A DNA stretch of 59,419 nt from Vallitalea longa. GTDB taxonomy: Bacteria > Bacillota > Clostridia > Lachnospirales > Vallitaleaceae. This document shows positions 18,642 through 27,628 of this stretch, one piece after another. Every line of letters begins with the position of its first letter. Position 1 is the stretch's first letter. The notes below the pieces were generated by a model that saw only the letters and a program-made list of their open reading frames with translations, searched no databases and was not told the origin of the DNA. The stretch lies in assembly GCF_027923465.1 (NCBI RefSeq), contig NZ_BRLB01000026.1, positions 1 through 59,419 of the forward strand, given 5' to 3'. A program made the position numbers and the translations under genes.

Positions 18642-19601
18642 ATGAAGACAATGACAGCAAAAATACCAAAAAATAAATTAGAAAAAAGGAATAAAAGAAA
18701 ATTAGTATGGAAAAGAATTAAAAAATACAAAATCCTGTATTTATTCTTATTACCTGCGATTACATTTTACTTTGTTTTTGGTTATATACCAATGTATGGA
18801 GTAACTCTTGCATTTAAAGATTTTAGATTCGATACTGGAATTCTCATGAGCCCTTGGGTTGGATTAAAATATGTTAAAAAGTTTTTTGATTATTTTCAAT
18901 TTGAACTTTTGATCAGAAATTCTTTCGTAATAAGTTTCCTCAAATTGATAATAGGTTTTCCAGCACCAATTATTTTAGCATTAATGCTTAATGAAGTAAG
19001 GATTAATAAATTCAAAAGAGTAATACAGACAGTAACTTATTTGCCATATTTTGTTTCATGGGTAGTGGTAGCTACTATATTCAGTAAATTCTTGTCTCCT
19101 CATCAGGGACTTTTCAATGATTTGAGAATGGCTATGGGTGAGGAACCAATATTCTTTTTAGGATTTGCCAAATGGTTCTACATTGTGATTATTTCATCTG
19201 ACATATGGAAGAATATTGGGTTCAACTCAATAATCTACCTGGCAGCTCTTAGTAGTATTGATCCTATGCTATATGAAGCTTCGGCAATAGACGGGGCAGG
19301 TAAATGGAAAAGGCTTATACATATAACTTTACCGGCAATAATGCCTACTGTAGGGATATTATTTATACTTAGCATGAGTGGTTTGTTGAAGGCCGGATAT
19401 GAACAGATCATATTGTTCCAGCAGCCACCTACGATACCTGTATCTGAGGTATTAGAGACGTATTCAGTCAAAGTAGGATTACAACAAGGTCAATATAGTT
19501 ATGCAACTGTAGTTGGATTGTTTCAGTCTATTGTATCGCTGATATTAATTGTTGTTACCAATAAAATAGCTAAAAAAGTATCCAATACATCTCTTTGGTA
19601 G
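18642..19601 (+). CDS. ABC transporter permease (LplB type)
   Basis: A 319-residue inner-membrane permease with about six helices and the EAA loop YEASAIDGAGKWKRLIHITL that docks the ATPase. The basic N-terminus and FGYIPMYGVTLAFKDF are typical of LplB-like oligosaccharide permeases. A GGGGGG site precedes ATG 18642, 42 bases after the GH85 gene. It forms a heterodimer with the next gene. The substrate is probably the glycan released by GH85. Confidence 0.92.
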   Translation: MKTMTAKIPKNKLEKRNKRKLVWKRIKKYKILYLFLLPAITFYFVFGYIPMYGVTLAFKDFRFDTGILMSPWVGLKYVKKFFDYFQFELLIRNSFVISFLKLIIGFPAPIILALMLNEVRINKFKRVIQTVTYLPYFVSWVVVATIFSKFLSPHQGLFNDLRMAMGEEPIFFLGFAKWFYIVIISSDIWKNIGFNSIIYLAALSSIDPMLYEASAIDGAGKWKRLIHITLPAIMPTVGILFILSMSGLLKAGYEQIILFQQPPTIPVSEVLETYSVKVGLQQGQYSYATVVGLFQSIVSLILIVVTNKIAKKVSNTSLW

Positions 19602-19638
19602 CCTTTTTGTACTATGACAATGATAGGAGTGATTTTAT

Positions 19639-20529
19639 ATGGTTGAGAAACCGTCTACAGGAGAAAAAGTATTTAAAATTATTAATTATACTCTTTTGAG
19701 TTTACTGGGATTTATTACATTCTATCCATTTTTCTATATATTGATTTTATCTTTAAATGATGGATATGATGCGCTTAAGGGAGGATTATATTTTTGGCCT
19801 AGAGTTTTCACATTCGATAATTATATAAAAGCTTTTGAAGACCCATTAATACTAAATGCCTTTGGAGTTACTATCTTTCGTACTGTTGTTGGAACTTTTT
19901 TATGTGTTTTTCTAACAGCTTTAGCAGGATATGCACTTTCGAGAAAAGATTTACCAGGAAGAGGAATCATAACTTTTTTCTTCTTCTTCACTACAATTTT
20001 TACAGGAGGATTAATACCATTTTTCATACTTCTTCGAAGTCTACGTTTGACTAGTAGTATATGGATATACATTTTACCTTATCTATACCAATTTTTTAAT
20101 ATTATCATAATGAGAACTTATTTTCAGACGATTCCAAATGAGTTGAGGGAGTCTGCTACTATAGATGGGTGTGGGGAGTTAAAGATATTTCTAAAAATAT
20201 ATTTACCACTTTCTCTTCCTATGATTGCTACCATAACATTATTTTATGGTGTTGGTCATTGGAATGATTGGTTTGTTGGTGCATTTTTCGTATCTGATAA
20301 GAAATTGAAACCAGCAGCTACTATATTACAGAAGATACTGAGCGAGACTAACTTCGAACAAGCTACTGACACGAATAGAATGAATTATAATATAAATCGT
20401 GCTAAAACAACTCCTGAGGCCTTAAGAATGGCATTTTTAATGATAATAACTTTACCGATAGTGTGTATATATCCTTTTCTACAAAAATATTTCGTTAAAG
20501 GTGTAATGATAGGGTCAATAAAAGGTTAG
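19639..20529 (+). CDS. ABC transporter permease (YtcP/LplC type)
   Basis: A 296-residue permease, the second half of the channel. The EAA loop ESATIDGCGELKIFLKIYLP is clear and six helices are predicted from the hydrophobic runs. Typical LplC/YtcP features include FYPFFYILILSLNDG near the start and the C-terminal YFVKGVMIGSIKG. GGAGTGA precedes ATG 19639. The operon lacks an ATP-binding subunit; relatives use a shared MsmX-type ATPase. Confidence 0.92.
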   Translation: MVEKPSTGEKVFKIINYTLLSLLGFITFYPFFYILILSLNDGYDALKGGLYFWPRVFTFDNYIKAFEDPLILNAFGVTIFRTVVGTFLCVFLTALAGYALSRKDLPGRGIITFFFFFTTIFTGGLIPFFILLRSLRLTSSIWIYILPYLYQFFNIIIMRTYFQTIPNELRESATIDGCGELKIFLKIYLPLSLPMIATITLFYGVGHWNDWFVGAFFVSDKKLKPAATILQKILSETNFEQATDTNRMNYNINRAKTTPEALRMAFLMIITLPIVCIYPFLQKYFVKGVMIGSIKG

Positions 20530-20565
20530 AAAAAGATTATAATAAATATTTTGGGAGGTTTTCAA

Positions 20566-22272
20566 ATGAAAAGAAATATGAAGGAATTTATTTGTTTAGT
20601 AATGGTAGTATTATTGACTTTTTCTACATTAGTAAGCTGTAAAAGTAAAGAAACAAGTGTTACCAATGATAATGAAGAAGGTAATGTAACTGATAATGGT
20701 AATGAAAAAGAACCTATAGTCGTTAAAGTGTTCTCATGTTGGAACGGTTCAAGTGGTAATGCCCCTAGAGACCATTATGATAATGTCGTGGCTAATAAAA
20801 TCTTAGAAGAGACAGGTGTAATTCTTGATATAGAATATGCCACATCATCAGAATGTGAAAATCTTAATATGATGTTTTCTTCAGGAGATGTTCCTTATGA
20901 TCTAGTTACAGCACCTTATTGGGGAGGTAATGGAGGAGAAACAGCAGTAATTAAAAGAGCAAGTAGCCAAGGTATGGTTATGCCTCTTGAAGACTTGTTA
21001 GATGAATATGGAACGAATATCAAAGAATTCGAACAAGGATCTGCAAAAGATTTCTTGGAAAATGATATATATTGTAAAGAGTTCGATGGACATACTTACG
21101 TAATTCCATATCAATTACCTGCTAAACCAGAAGATAATAAAAACTGGGGATATTGTGTATATGTAAGAAAAGATATAATGGAGGATTTAGGCTGGAAGCC
21201 TGAAGACTTTGACCATTCAGAAAAAATATATGAATTCTTGAAAGAAGTAAAAGCAGGAGATTTTAAGGATGCTAATGGAAATCCTGTTATTCCAGCAGGA
21301 AACTGGCATAATGGATGGGATTACAATCAATTGACCCGTTCTTATCATACTGGATACATGTGTGGTTTTTGGGTTGATCCTGAAACAGATAAAGCTATTG
21401 TCGACAGAAGAGGTCCTCTAGTTTTTGACGAGATATTGTTCATGAGAAAATTAGTGGCAGAAGGTTTATTTGACCCTGAAGCTTTTAGACAAAATGATAC
21501 TATCGCAAAAGAAAAACATGCAGTTGGTAAATATGCGTTACATGGAGTTCATTATTTCCATCAGAAGGATTTCTATAAGAACACATTATACAAGGACCAT
21601 CCTGAAATGGAATACGTTCCTGTTGGCCCAATCAAAAATAGTAGAGGGCAAATAGGAGGAAATGCATTGAAAGGTAGAGCAGGATCACCTGCATGGTTCA
21701 TTCCTGCTGATACAGATAAGGAAACTGCCATAGCAGCAATAAAAGCTATTAATTATCTCAATAGTACAGAAGGTAAGTTATTGGCATTTTATGGTGTTGA
21801 AGGAGAACACTATGATATGGTTGATGGTAAGCCAAAAATGAGAAAAGAATATATTGAAATGAATAAAGAAGGAACTCTAAAAACAGAAACAGGAATTCAA
21901 GGAGAGTATAGGGAATTCATCTCATTATATCCATATATGAGTGAGTGGGGAGAATTCACCCCAGGTGAATCCGAAATACCAGATAAAACTTATGAGCATA
22001 TAATCAAAGATATTGTACCGGATACTATTGTTGATGGATATAGAGCTAGTAATTTCATAAACGATTATGATAAGAAAGATGAAATAAATGAATTGCTTAA
22101 CGGAGATTTATGGAGAGATTATAGAGAAAGGGCATATTTCGCATCTACAGAAGAAGAAGCTAAGAAAATAATTGACGAGTATTGCCAATATTTGATTGAT
22201 GGCGGTATTCTAGAGTATGAAGAGTTCATCAATGAAGAAGCTGATAAGAGAGATGATAATATTCTATTCTAA
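20566..22272 (+). CDS. extracellular solute-binding lipoprotein (LplA type)
   Basis: A lipoprotein of about 569 residues that delivers sugar to the two permeases. The signal peptide ends in lipobox TLVSC (Cys25), and an Asn/Glu-rich linker leads to a large type-1 sugar-binding fold (about 45-565). ATG 20566 is used because GGGAGG (20553-20558) lies just before it; the in-frame TTG at 20551 would contain the site. It is the last gene of the locus, whereas many such operons put the binding protein first. Confidence 0.92.
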   Translation: MKRNMKEFICLVMVVLLTFSTLVSCKSKETSVTNDNEEGNVTDNGNEKEPIVVKVFSCWNGSSGNAPRDHYDNVVANKILEETGVILDIEYATSSECENLNMMFSSGDVPYDLVTAPYWGGNGGETAVIKRASSQGMVMPLEDLLDEYGTNIKEFEQGSAKDFLENDIYCKEFDGHTYVIPYQLPAKPEDNKNWGYCVYVRKDIMEDLGWKPEDFDHSEKIYEFLKEVKAGDFKDANGNPVIPAGNWHNGWDYNQLTRSYHTGYMCGFWVDPETDKAIVDRRGPLVFDEILFMRKLVAEGLFDPEAFRQNDTIAKEKHAVGKYALHGVHYFHQKDFYKNTLYKDHPEMEYVPVGPIKNSRGQIGGNALKGRAGSPAWFIPADTDKETAIAAIKAINYLNSTEGKLLAFYGVEGEHYDMVDGKPKMRKEYIEMNKEGTLKTETGIQGEYREFISLYPYMSEWGEFTPGESEIPDKTYEHIIKDIVPDTIVDGYRASNFINDYDKKDEINELLNGDLWRDYRERAYFASTEEEAKKIIDEYCQYLIDGGILEYEEFINEEADKRDDNILF

Positions 22273-22611
22273 TGATGGATATGTCTCGTAATTTGATAGA
22301 TAGTTCAATTATTTAGTATATTAAGGGGCTCTTACTCCTCCCTTGGTTATTGATTATATATATGACCATAATGCTAACTGCCCCTTATTATTTATTTTTT
22401 GTAATCCATTTAATAAAAGGTGTTTATGTATATATATTCACTAGTAAATTAAGCATACTTTTCTATTTTCTAATATAATCCAATTGAAAAATTAAAAAAA
22501 ATACTTGACAATGTATGAATTTTTCTATATAGTTAACAACTAATAAAACAATTTTAATTTATTGAAATATTTGTAGTGATGAATAATAATACAAACTGAT
22601 AAGGTGATTTT
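22273..22611. other. intergenic region after the sugar locus
   Basis: A 339-base AT-rich gap. It contains a long-range inverted repeat, TAAGGGGC (22322-22329) with GCCCCTTA (22380-22387), separated by 50 bases and followed by a T-rich tract. This may act as a terminator with a large loop. The remainder shows no clear gene. A ribosome-binding site for the small ORF at 22612 lies at its end. Confidence 0.4.
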
Positions 22612-22761
22612 ATGATAGACTTAATAAAACAAACAAATTCAAATTCATATTATTTTTACTTTTTTAGCTGGGGCTTTTACTTTTTTAGCGCTGGTTATTT
22701 TGCATTAAAAAAATTAAAGAATTTGAATGATTATCATAAGAAGCCGATATTGAATTTTTAA
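22612..22761 (+). CDS. 49-residue membrane peptide with repeated FYFFS motif
   Basis: AAGGTGA lies six bases before ATG 22612, the ORF ends at TAA 22759-22761, and a perfect hairpin terminator starts 18 bases later. The peptide has one aromatic hydrophobic segment built from two copies of FYFFS (YYFYFFSWG and FYFFSAGYF; the DNA repeat is TTTACTTTTTTAGC), then a basic tail (LKKLKNLNDYHKK). I do not recognise the family. The C-terminus should face the cytosol by the positive-inside rule. Confidence 0.6.
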   Translation: MIDLIKQTNSNSYYFYFFSWGFYFFSAGYFALKKLKNLNDYHKKPILNF

Positions 22762-22779
22762 TATACTAAAGAAATTTAG

Positions 22780-22807
22780 AGGAGCTCTTAGGAGCTTCTT
22801 TTTTTTA
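22780..22807 (+). terminator. intrinsic terminator after the 49-residue ORF
   Basis: AGGAGCTC (22780-22787) pairs with GAGCTTCT (22792-22799, one G-T pair) around TTAG and is followed by a run of eight Ts. Confidence 0.9.
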
Positions 22808-22850
22808 TAAATAATAGGAAAGTGGTACTTTGTATTTTCCTTAATTCTAA
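22799..22850 (+). repeat. dispersed intergenic repeat, copy 3 (truncated)
   Basis: The T run of the terminator leads straight into ATAAATAATAGGAAAGTGGT and ACTTTGTATTTTCCTTAATTCT. It matches the first half of the copies at 15462 and 43685; the CTTGAAATCTT block is eroded or absent. Confidence 0.55.
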
Positions 22851-22949
22851 TAAAGCTAGTTTTGAATCTCAGATTAAATACTATGCGCAGAGTATTTAAT
22901 AGAATAGTAACTGATAATAATATAAGATAAAAAATGGAGGAATAAAATA

Positions 22950-23945
22950 ATGGTTATAGTAATGAAAGCTAAAACACCAAGAGAAGATATAGATAGATTA
23001 ATAAAAAAACTAGAAGCAATGGGAATGGGTGTTCATGAAACGATTGGACATAATTATAGTATACTAGGGCTTATAGGAGATACAAGCAAGCTTAATAAAG
23101 AACAGCTTGAAAGTTATGATGATGTCGAAAAAATAATGAGAGTACAACATCCTTTTAAATTAGCAAGCAGATTGTTCCATCCAGAAGATTCAGTTATTAC
23201 TGTAGGTAATACAAAAATTGGAGGAGATAATCTAACTATAATGGCAGGTCCTTGTTCAGTCGAAACAAAAGAGCAAATGATAGAAGTTGCAAGAGATGTT
23301 AAAGAAGCAGGAGCTACTTTACTTCGTGGAGGGGCTTATAAGCCAAGAAGTTCACCATATAGTTTCCAAGGACTTGGTGAAGAAGGATTGAAATTATTAA
23401 AGGCTGCAAGTGAAGAAACAGGATTACCTATTGTAACCGAAGCTATCTGTCTAGATACGATAGAAGTAGTTGCCAAGTACGCAGATGTAATTCAAATAGG
23501 TGCTAGAAATATGCAGAACTTTGCACTTCTTAAAAAAGCAGGACAAATAGGAAAGCCTGTATTATTAAAAAGAGGACTTAGTGCAACCATTGAAGAATGG
23601 CTTATGGCTGCTGAATATATAATGTCAGAAGGAAACGAGAATGTAATCATGTGTGAAAGAGGAATAAGAACTTTCGAGACATATACTAGAAATACTCTTG
23701 ACCTTAGTGCTGTACCAGTTATAAAAGAAATAAGTCATTTACCTATTATCGTTGACCCAAGTCATGCAACTGGAAAATGGAAAATGGTTAGACCATTATC
23801 AAAAGGAGCAGTAGCTGTTGGAGCGGACGGATTAATGATAGAAGTACACAATAATCCTGAATGTGCTTTGTGTGATGGTGCACAATCTTTAAAACCATCT
23901 AAGTTCAAAGAACTCATGAATGAATTAGGAATCAAAAAGCAATAA
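22950..23945 (+). CDS. aroF: 3-deoxy-7-phosphoheptulonate (DAHP) synthase
   Basis: A 331-residue type I-beta DAHP synthase, which condenses phosphoenolpyruvate with erythrose 4-phosphate as the first shikimate step. The N-terminal 70 residues form the ferredoxin-like regulatory domain of this subtype. The barrel follows with MAGPCSVET, LRGGAYKPRSSPYSFQG, QIGARNMQNF, LLKRG and VDPSHATGK. GGAGG precedes ATG 22950. It probably supplies chorismate for pheA and others. Confidence 0.95.
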   Translation: MVIVMKAKTPREDIDRLIKKLEAMGMGVHETIGHNYSILGLIGDTSKLNKEQLESYDDVEKIMRVQHPFKLASRLFHPEDSVITVGNTKIGGDNLTIMAGPCSVETKEQMIEVARDVKEAGATLLRGGAYKPRSSPYSFQGLGEEGLKLLKAASEETGLPIVTEAICLDTIEVVAKYADVIQIGARNMQNFALLKKAGQIGKPVLLKRGLSATIEEWLMAAEYIMSEGNENVIMCERGIRTFETYTRNTLDLSAVPVIKEISHLPIIVDPSHATGKWKMVRPLSKGAVAVGADGLMIEVHNNPECALCDGAQSLKPSKFKELMNELGIKKQ

Positions 23946-24037
23946 GGTGTTGATTTTTCCCCCCTTATTAAGAAACATAGGTTAATTAAACTGATATGAA
24001 TTTGTTATCTTTTGGTAATCTATAAATTGGAAAAGTA

Positions 24038-24046
24038 TGCTATAAT
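24038..24046 (+). promoter_or_regulatory. extended -10 promoter of the SLH gene
   Basis: TGCTATAAT, an extended -10 element with no good -35, lies 72 bases upstream of the SLH protein start. Confidence 0.5.
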
Positions 24047-24117
24047 GATATATAACTAATTGTTGTTTTCTAGAATTAGTTAATGGTATTACTGACTGAT
24101 AAAACGTAAGGGGGATA

Positions 24118-24687
24118 ATGGTGAAAAATAAAATAGCAATAATGTTAGTAAGTATCTTGATTATGGTTAATATAACAGGTGTTGTTGTAACTGCTGCCAC
24201 TGATGAGGAAAATTATGCAGGTAATCAGCTACATACGCTTGGACTCCTAAAAGGTTATACAGATGGTACACTAGGATTGGATAGGTATATTATTAGAGCG
24301 GAAGTTACAGCTCTATTGGTTAGAGCATTAGGATACAGTGATAAGGAAGTTCCAGGGCAAGGTAAGAATTTTAGTGATGTAAAAGCCGATTACTGGGCTG
24401 TCCCTGATATTCAAAAAGCTTATAATCTAAAGTTGATTGTAGGTGATACCGGTGGAACATTCAGACCTCTTCACAATATTAGTTATGCAGAAGTAGTAAC
24501 GATATTAGTTAATGCGTTAGGTCAAAACAAAGATCTTGAAGGTGATTGGCCGACTAATTATATTAACAAAGCACAAGAAATAGGAATAATCTCCATCGAA
24601 GATGATTATAATGTACACAGGAAAGTTACTAGAGGAGAAGTAAGTGTATTGATATGGGATACTATTCTAGTTAACTTAAATAATTAA
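24118..24687 (+). CDS. small S-layer homology (SLH) domain protein
   Basis: A 189-residue exported protein. It has a signal peptide (about 1-28, cut near VVTAA) and then SLH-type repeats, with the motifs LKGYTDGTLGLDRYIIRAEV, FSDVKADYWAVPDIQKA and GTFRPLHNISYAEVVTILV. SLH repeats bind pyruvylated cell-wall polymers. There is no extra domain, so it may be a free wall-binding protein or S-layer accessory. GGGGG precedes ATG 24118; GTG 24121 is an alternative. Confidence 0.88.
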   Translation: MVKNKIAIMLVSILIMVNITGVVVTAATDEENYAGNQLHTLGLLKGYTDGTLGLDRYIIRAEVTALLVRALGYSDKEVPGQGKNFSDVKADYWAVPDIQKAYNLKLIVGDTGGTFRPLHNISYAEVVTILVNALGQNKDLEGDWPTNYINKAQEIGIISIEDDYNVHRKVTRGEVSVLIWDTILVNLNN

Positions 24688-24727
24688 AAATTTCCTAAAA
24701 AAAATTATATATATATTATATATGAGA

Positions 24728-24817
24728 TAGACTTTATTTTAGCTAAGGCCAAATTGTTTATAGGTCTTAATTTGACTTATGACATTTAATTTGCTAAATA
24801 AAGTCTATTTTATTATT
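24728..24817 (+). terminator. long structured terminator after the SLH gene
   Basis: TAGACTTTATTTTAGC (24728-24743) pairs with GCTAAATAAAGTCTA (24793-24807) and is followed by TTTTATTATT. The 49-base loop contains a nested stem, TAAGGCC (24744-24750) with GGTCTTA (24763-24769). The rest of the 24688-25015 gap is AT-rich with no other gene. Confidence 0.7.
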
Positions 24818-25015
24818 AAATAAGCATATTAAAAGATATTCATTTCTAAAGGATATAAATTATTTGATATAAATTACATATTTATCTAACAATTTTACTA
24901 ATATAATGGTAAAATACTTAAGAGGGACAAGTATATTAGAATTTTAATTGGACAAAATAATTAAAAGCACTTTTTAAGTATAATCATTAATAAATTAATA
25001 AGGAGTTGTTTTGAT

Positions 25016-25519
25016 ATGCGTAATGTTACATCGGATGTTCTTGTTGCATATGCTTCTAAGCATGGAAGTACAGAAAAAATAGCGCAATGGATTGGTAAAG
25101 AAATTAGAGGAAATGTAGATGTACTAAATGTAAATAACGTTCATAATCTTAATTATGATTATATCATATTGGGAACACCTATATATGAACACGAACCTCT
25201 TCCAGAAATGAGCAATTTCATTACTAGAAATAGGAATGAACTGGAAAACAAGAATAAATCTGTCTTTGTTGTTTCTTCAGATAATGAAGAAAAGTCAAAA
25301 AGAGAAATGAATATTGAAGCTTTCACCGATATCATTCCTGGGCAAATTAATCAGACTGCCGTATTTGCTGGGGAAATTGATAATAGTGAGTTGAGTTCCA
25401 ATGAACTTCAAAGTGTCGAAAGCTATATGAATTCTATTTCAAAACTCATGGGTAGTTATAGTAAACTGAATGAAAAGAAATGTAGAGAATATGGGAAATC
25501 ACTTAATAGGTTTATTTAA
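25016..25519 (+). CDS. flavodoxin-like protein
   Basis: A 167-residue protein with the flavodoxin_5-type pattern: VAYASKHGSTEKIAQWIG (FMN phosphate loop, near 9-26), then YIILGTPIYEHEP (about 43-55). It resembles menaquinone-dependent protoporphyrinogen oxidase HemG-like or general flavodoxin-domain proteins. The electron partner is unknown. AAGGAG precedes ATG 25016. A strong hairpin follows, so it is probably a single-gene transcript. Confidence 0.85.
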   Translation: MRNVTSDVLVAYASKHGSTEKIAQWIGKEIRGNVDVLNVNNVHNLNYDYIILGTPIYEHEPLPEMSNFITRNRNELENKNKSVFVVSSDNEEKSKREMNIEAFTDIIPGQINQTAVFAGEIDNSELSSNELQSVESYMNSISKLMGSYSKLNEKKCREYGKSLNRFI

Positions 25520-25552
25520 CTTATAAAAATGGTTATCTTATCATATATAAGC

Positions 25553-25587
25553 CTATATATACATTCAATGTATATATAGACTTATTT
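25553..25587 (+). terminator. hairpin terminator after the flavodoxin gene
   Basis: CTATATATACAT (25553-25564) pairs perfectly with ATGTATATATAG (25568-25579) around a TCA triloop, followed by ACTTATTT. Confidence 0.65.
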
Positions 25588-25651
25588 ACGCGTAATATAG
25601 CGATTTTGACAAGAGAAAAAAATTTCAAATATTGTTTGAACATATCATCTT

Positions 25652-25681
25652 TTGACATTGTAATAAATAATATAATATATG
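25652..25681 (+). promoter_or_regulatory. probable promoter of the VanW-like gene
   Basis: A perfect TTGACA (25652-25657) with TATATG (25676-25681) 18 bases on. The -10 is imperfect but lies in a run of TATAATATAT, so the exact hexamer is uncertain. Confidence 0.5.
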
Positions 25682-25723
25682 AAGGTATTTATTTTAGGAT
25701 TGTTTTAGAGGGAGGATACTTTG

Positions 25724-27628
25724 ATGGAAGAACTAAAGAATACTAATAAAAAAAAGAAATGGATCTGGATAACAGTAATTGTCGCCGTAGTGGTTATTGG
25801 TGCTATAGTATGCTATTTTTTCATTAGAAATAATAATATGAAAGAAGTTGTCAACAGAGACGTAATTTACGAAGGAATCAGTATTGAAGGGATAGACATA
25901 GGGGGATTGACTAAGGATGAAGCTCTAGATAAAATGGAAGATATAATTGATGAAGAGATATTTGATAAAGAGATAACTATATCTTATAAAGATAAAGTTT
26001 ATAAAAAGTCATATCAGTATTTTGAATTCAAATCTAATTATCTTGAAGTAGTGGATGAAGCTTATAATTTATTCAAAACAGGAAGTCTTAAGGATAGATA
26101 TAATAAAATAATAAAACTGAAAGAAGATAAAATTGATTATAGTGTAAAAAATATATATAATGAAGAGAAAATAAAAGAATTTATTACATCTATTAAAAAT
26201 GACTTTAATATAGAGCCAAAAAATGCTATAATACATAGAAAAAATAGTGAGTTTATTATAGATGAAGAAATAGATGGCTTGAATTTAAATGTTGAAACTA
26301 ATATTGCTAATCTAAAAAATGCAATAGATAATTTTAAAGAGGAATTAACACTTGTTGTAGAAGAGACAAAACCTCAATATACAAAAGAGTATTATAGTAA
26401 TGTAAAGGATGTCATAGGGGAATATACTACTCCACACAATAATAATAAAGATAGAACTAAGAACTTGATAATTGCTTGTAACAAGATGAATGGATCAATA
26501 GTTTATCCAGGTGAAGATTTCGCTACTCATGGGGCTATAAGTCCTATAAGTACCAAGAATGGTTATAAGGCAGCTCCAATATTTGTTTCAGGAGAGGTGA
26601 AAGATGGACTTGGTGGAGGAATATGTCAAGTTTCTACTACATTATATAATGCTGTTTTGATGGCTGAACTTAAAGTTATAGAAAGAAGAAATCATTCATT
26701 GCCTGTAACTTATGTTGAATTAGGTAAAGATGCTACAATGGCTGGCACACAAATTGATTTTGTTTTTGAAAATACTACAGAATACCCTGTGTTCATTGAA
26801 AGTTATGTACAAGGGGGAAAAGTAACAATTAGGTTATATGGCAAGGAAGAAAGAGATAGCAATAGGAGAGTTGAATTTAAAACGGAAGTTATTCAGAAGA
26901 TTGCTCCTCCAGAACCTAAGTATGTAAAAGATAGTTCTTTAGCTCCTGGACAGAAAATTACTACTAAAAAAGGTTCTAGTGGATATAAAGTGAAATTGTT
27001 CAAACTTATTTATGTTAATGATAAATTAACTGATAAACAATTGATAAATACCAGTTATTATAAACCAGTTAGTGCTATAATAAAAGTAGCAGAAATAGAG
27101 AACCCTGATGGAACTATGGAAGCTGATAATATAACAGAAAATGAAGCTGTAGAGACAATAAATGTTATTGATGATGAAGAGAGTACTATAGAAGATCCAG
27201 AAAATGATTCTACAAATAATAATGCAGATAATAATAATGAGAATACAGTAGAGAATAAAGACAGTAATGTAGATAATGATGATGAGAGCTCAGCAGATAA
27301 TGAAGACAACAATGTAGATAATGATGATGAGAGTCCAATAGTCAATGATGATAGTAATATAGATAATGGTGAGATCTCAGTAGAGAATGAAGACAGTAAC
27401 ATAGATAATAATGATGAAAGTGTTCAGCATTCAGATGTAGATAAAGAAAAGGAAAAGCCTATAGATACTACTGATGACAGCAACAAGGATAATGAGAATA
27501 GTAATATTTCAGAAAATAATGTCAATAATAATGAATCTGACATAGAAGATATCAGGGAAAATGATGGAGCTACAGACGAAGGAGTCGATGATGATGAAGC
27601 TGGGAAAAGTACCGGAGACCGTACTTAA
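25724..27628 (+). CDS. VanW / G5 domain surface protein with acidic repeat tail
   Basis: A 634-residue membrane-anchored protein. It has a membrane helix (13-34), an extracellular putative peptidoglycan-binding region (about 47-230), a VanW domain (about 244-374; GEDFATHGAISP, GLGGGICQVSTTLYN), a G5-type domain (about 382-456), and a low-complexity Asp/Asn/Glu tail of about 175 residues. The tail has repeats built on DNDDESS and NEDSNIDN. ATG 25724 is used with GGGAGGA seven bases upstream. VanW proteins are common in clostridial envelopes; their biochemical role is not settled. The last 35 bases overlap the next gene. Confidence 0.9.
   Translation: MEELKNTNKKKKWIWITVIVAVVVIGAIVCYFFIRNNNMKEVVNRDVIYEGISIEGIDIGGLTKDEALDKMEDIIDEEIFDKEITISYKDKVYKKSYQYFEFKSNYLEVVDEAYNLFKTGSLKDRYNKIIKLKEDKIDYSVKNIYNEEKIKEFITSIKNDFNIEPKNAIIHRKNSEFIIDEEIDGLNLNVETNIANLKNAIDNFKEELTLVVEETKPQYTKEYYSNVKDVIGEYTTPHNNNKDRTKNLIIACNKMNGSIVYPGEDFATHGAISPISTKNGYKAAPIFVSGEVKDGLGGGICQVSTTLYNAVLMAELKVIERRNHSLPVTYVELGKDATMAGTQIDFVFENTTEYPVFIESYVQGGKVTIRLYGKEERDSNRRVEFKTEVIQKIAPPEPKYVKDSSLAPGQKITTKKGSSGYKVKLFKLIYVNDKLTDKQLINTSYYKPVSAIIKVAEIENPDGTMEADNITENEAVETINVIDDEESTIEDPENDSTNNNADNNNENTVENKDSNVDNDDESSADNEDNNVDNDDESPIVNDDSNIDNGEISVENEDSNIDNNDESVQHSDVDKEKEKPIDTTDDSNKDNENSNISENNVNNNESDIEDIRENDGATDEGVDDDEAGKSTGDRT
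27225..27425 (+). repeat. degenerate tandem repeats in the VanW protein tail
   Basis: Units of about 50-57 bases built on GACAGTAATGTAGATAATGA and GATGAGAGC recur three to four times with drift. They encode the Asp/Asn/Ser acidic tail. The length is likely variable between strains. Confidence 0.7.

Noticed and set aside
22322-22387. TAAGGGGC/GCCCCTTA pair as a standard terminator or riboswitch
   Set aside because: The 50-base loop is too long for a simple terminator and no known riboswitch core was seen; listed only as region content.
27058-27402. Minus-strand Ser/Leu-rich frame of 114 codons
   Set aside because: It is the antisense shadow of the Asp/Asn-rich VanW tail and has no ribosome site.
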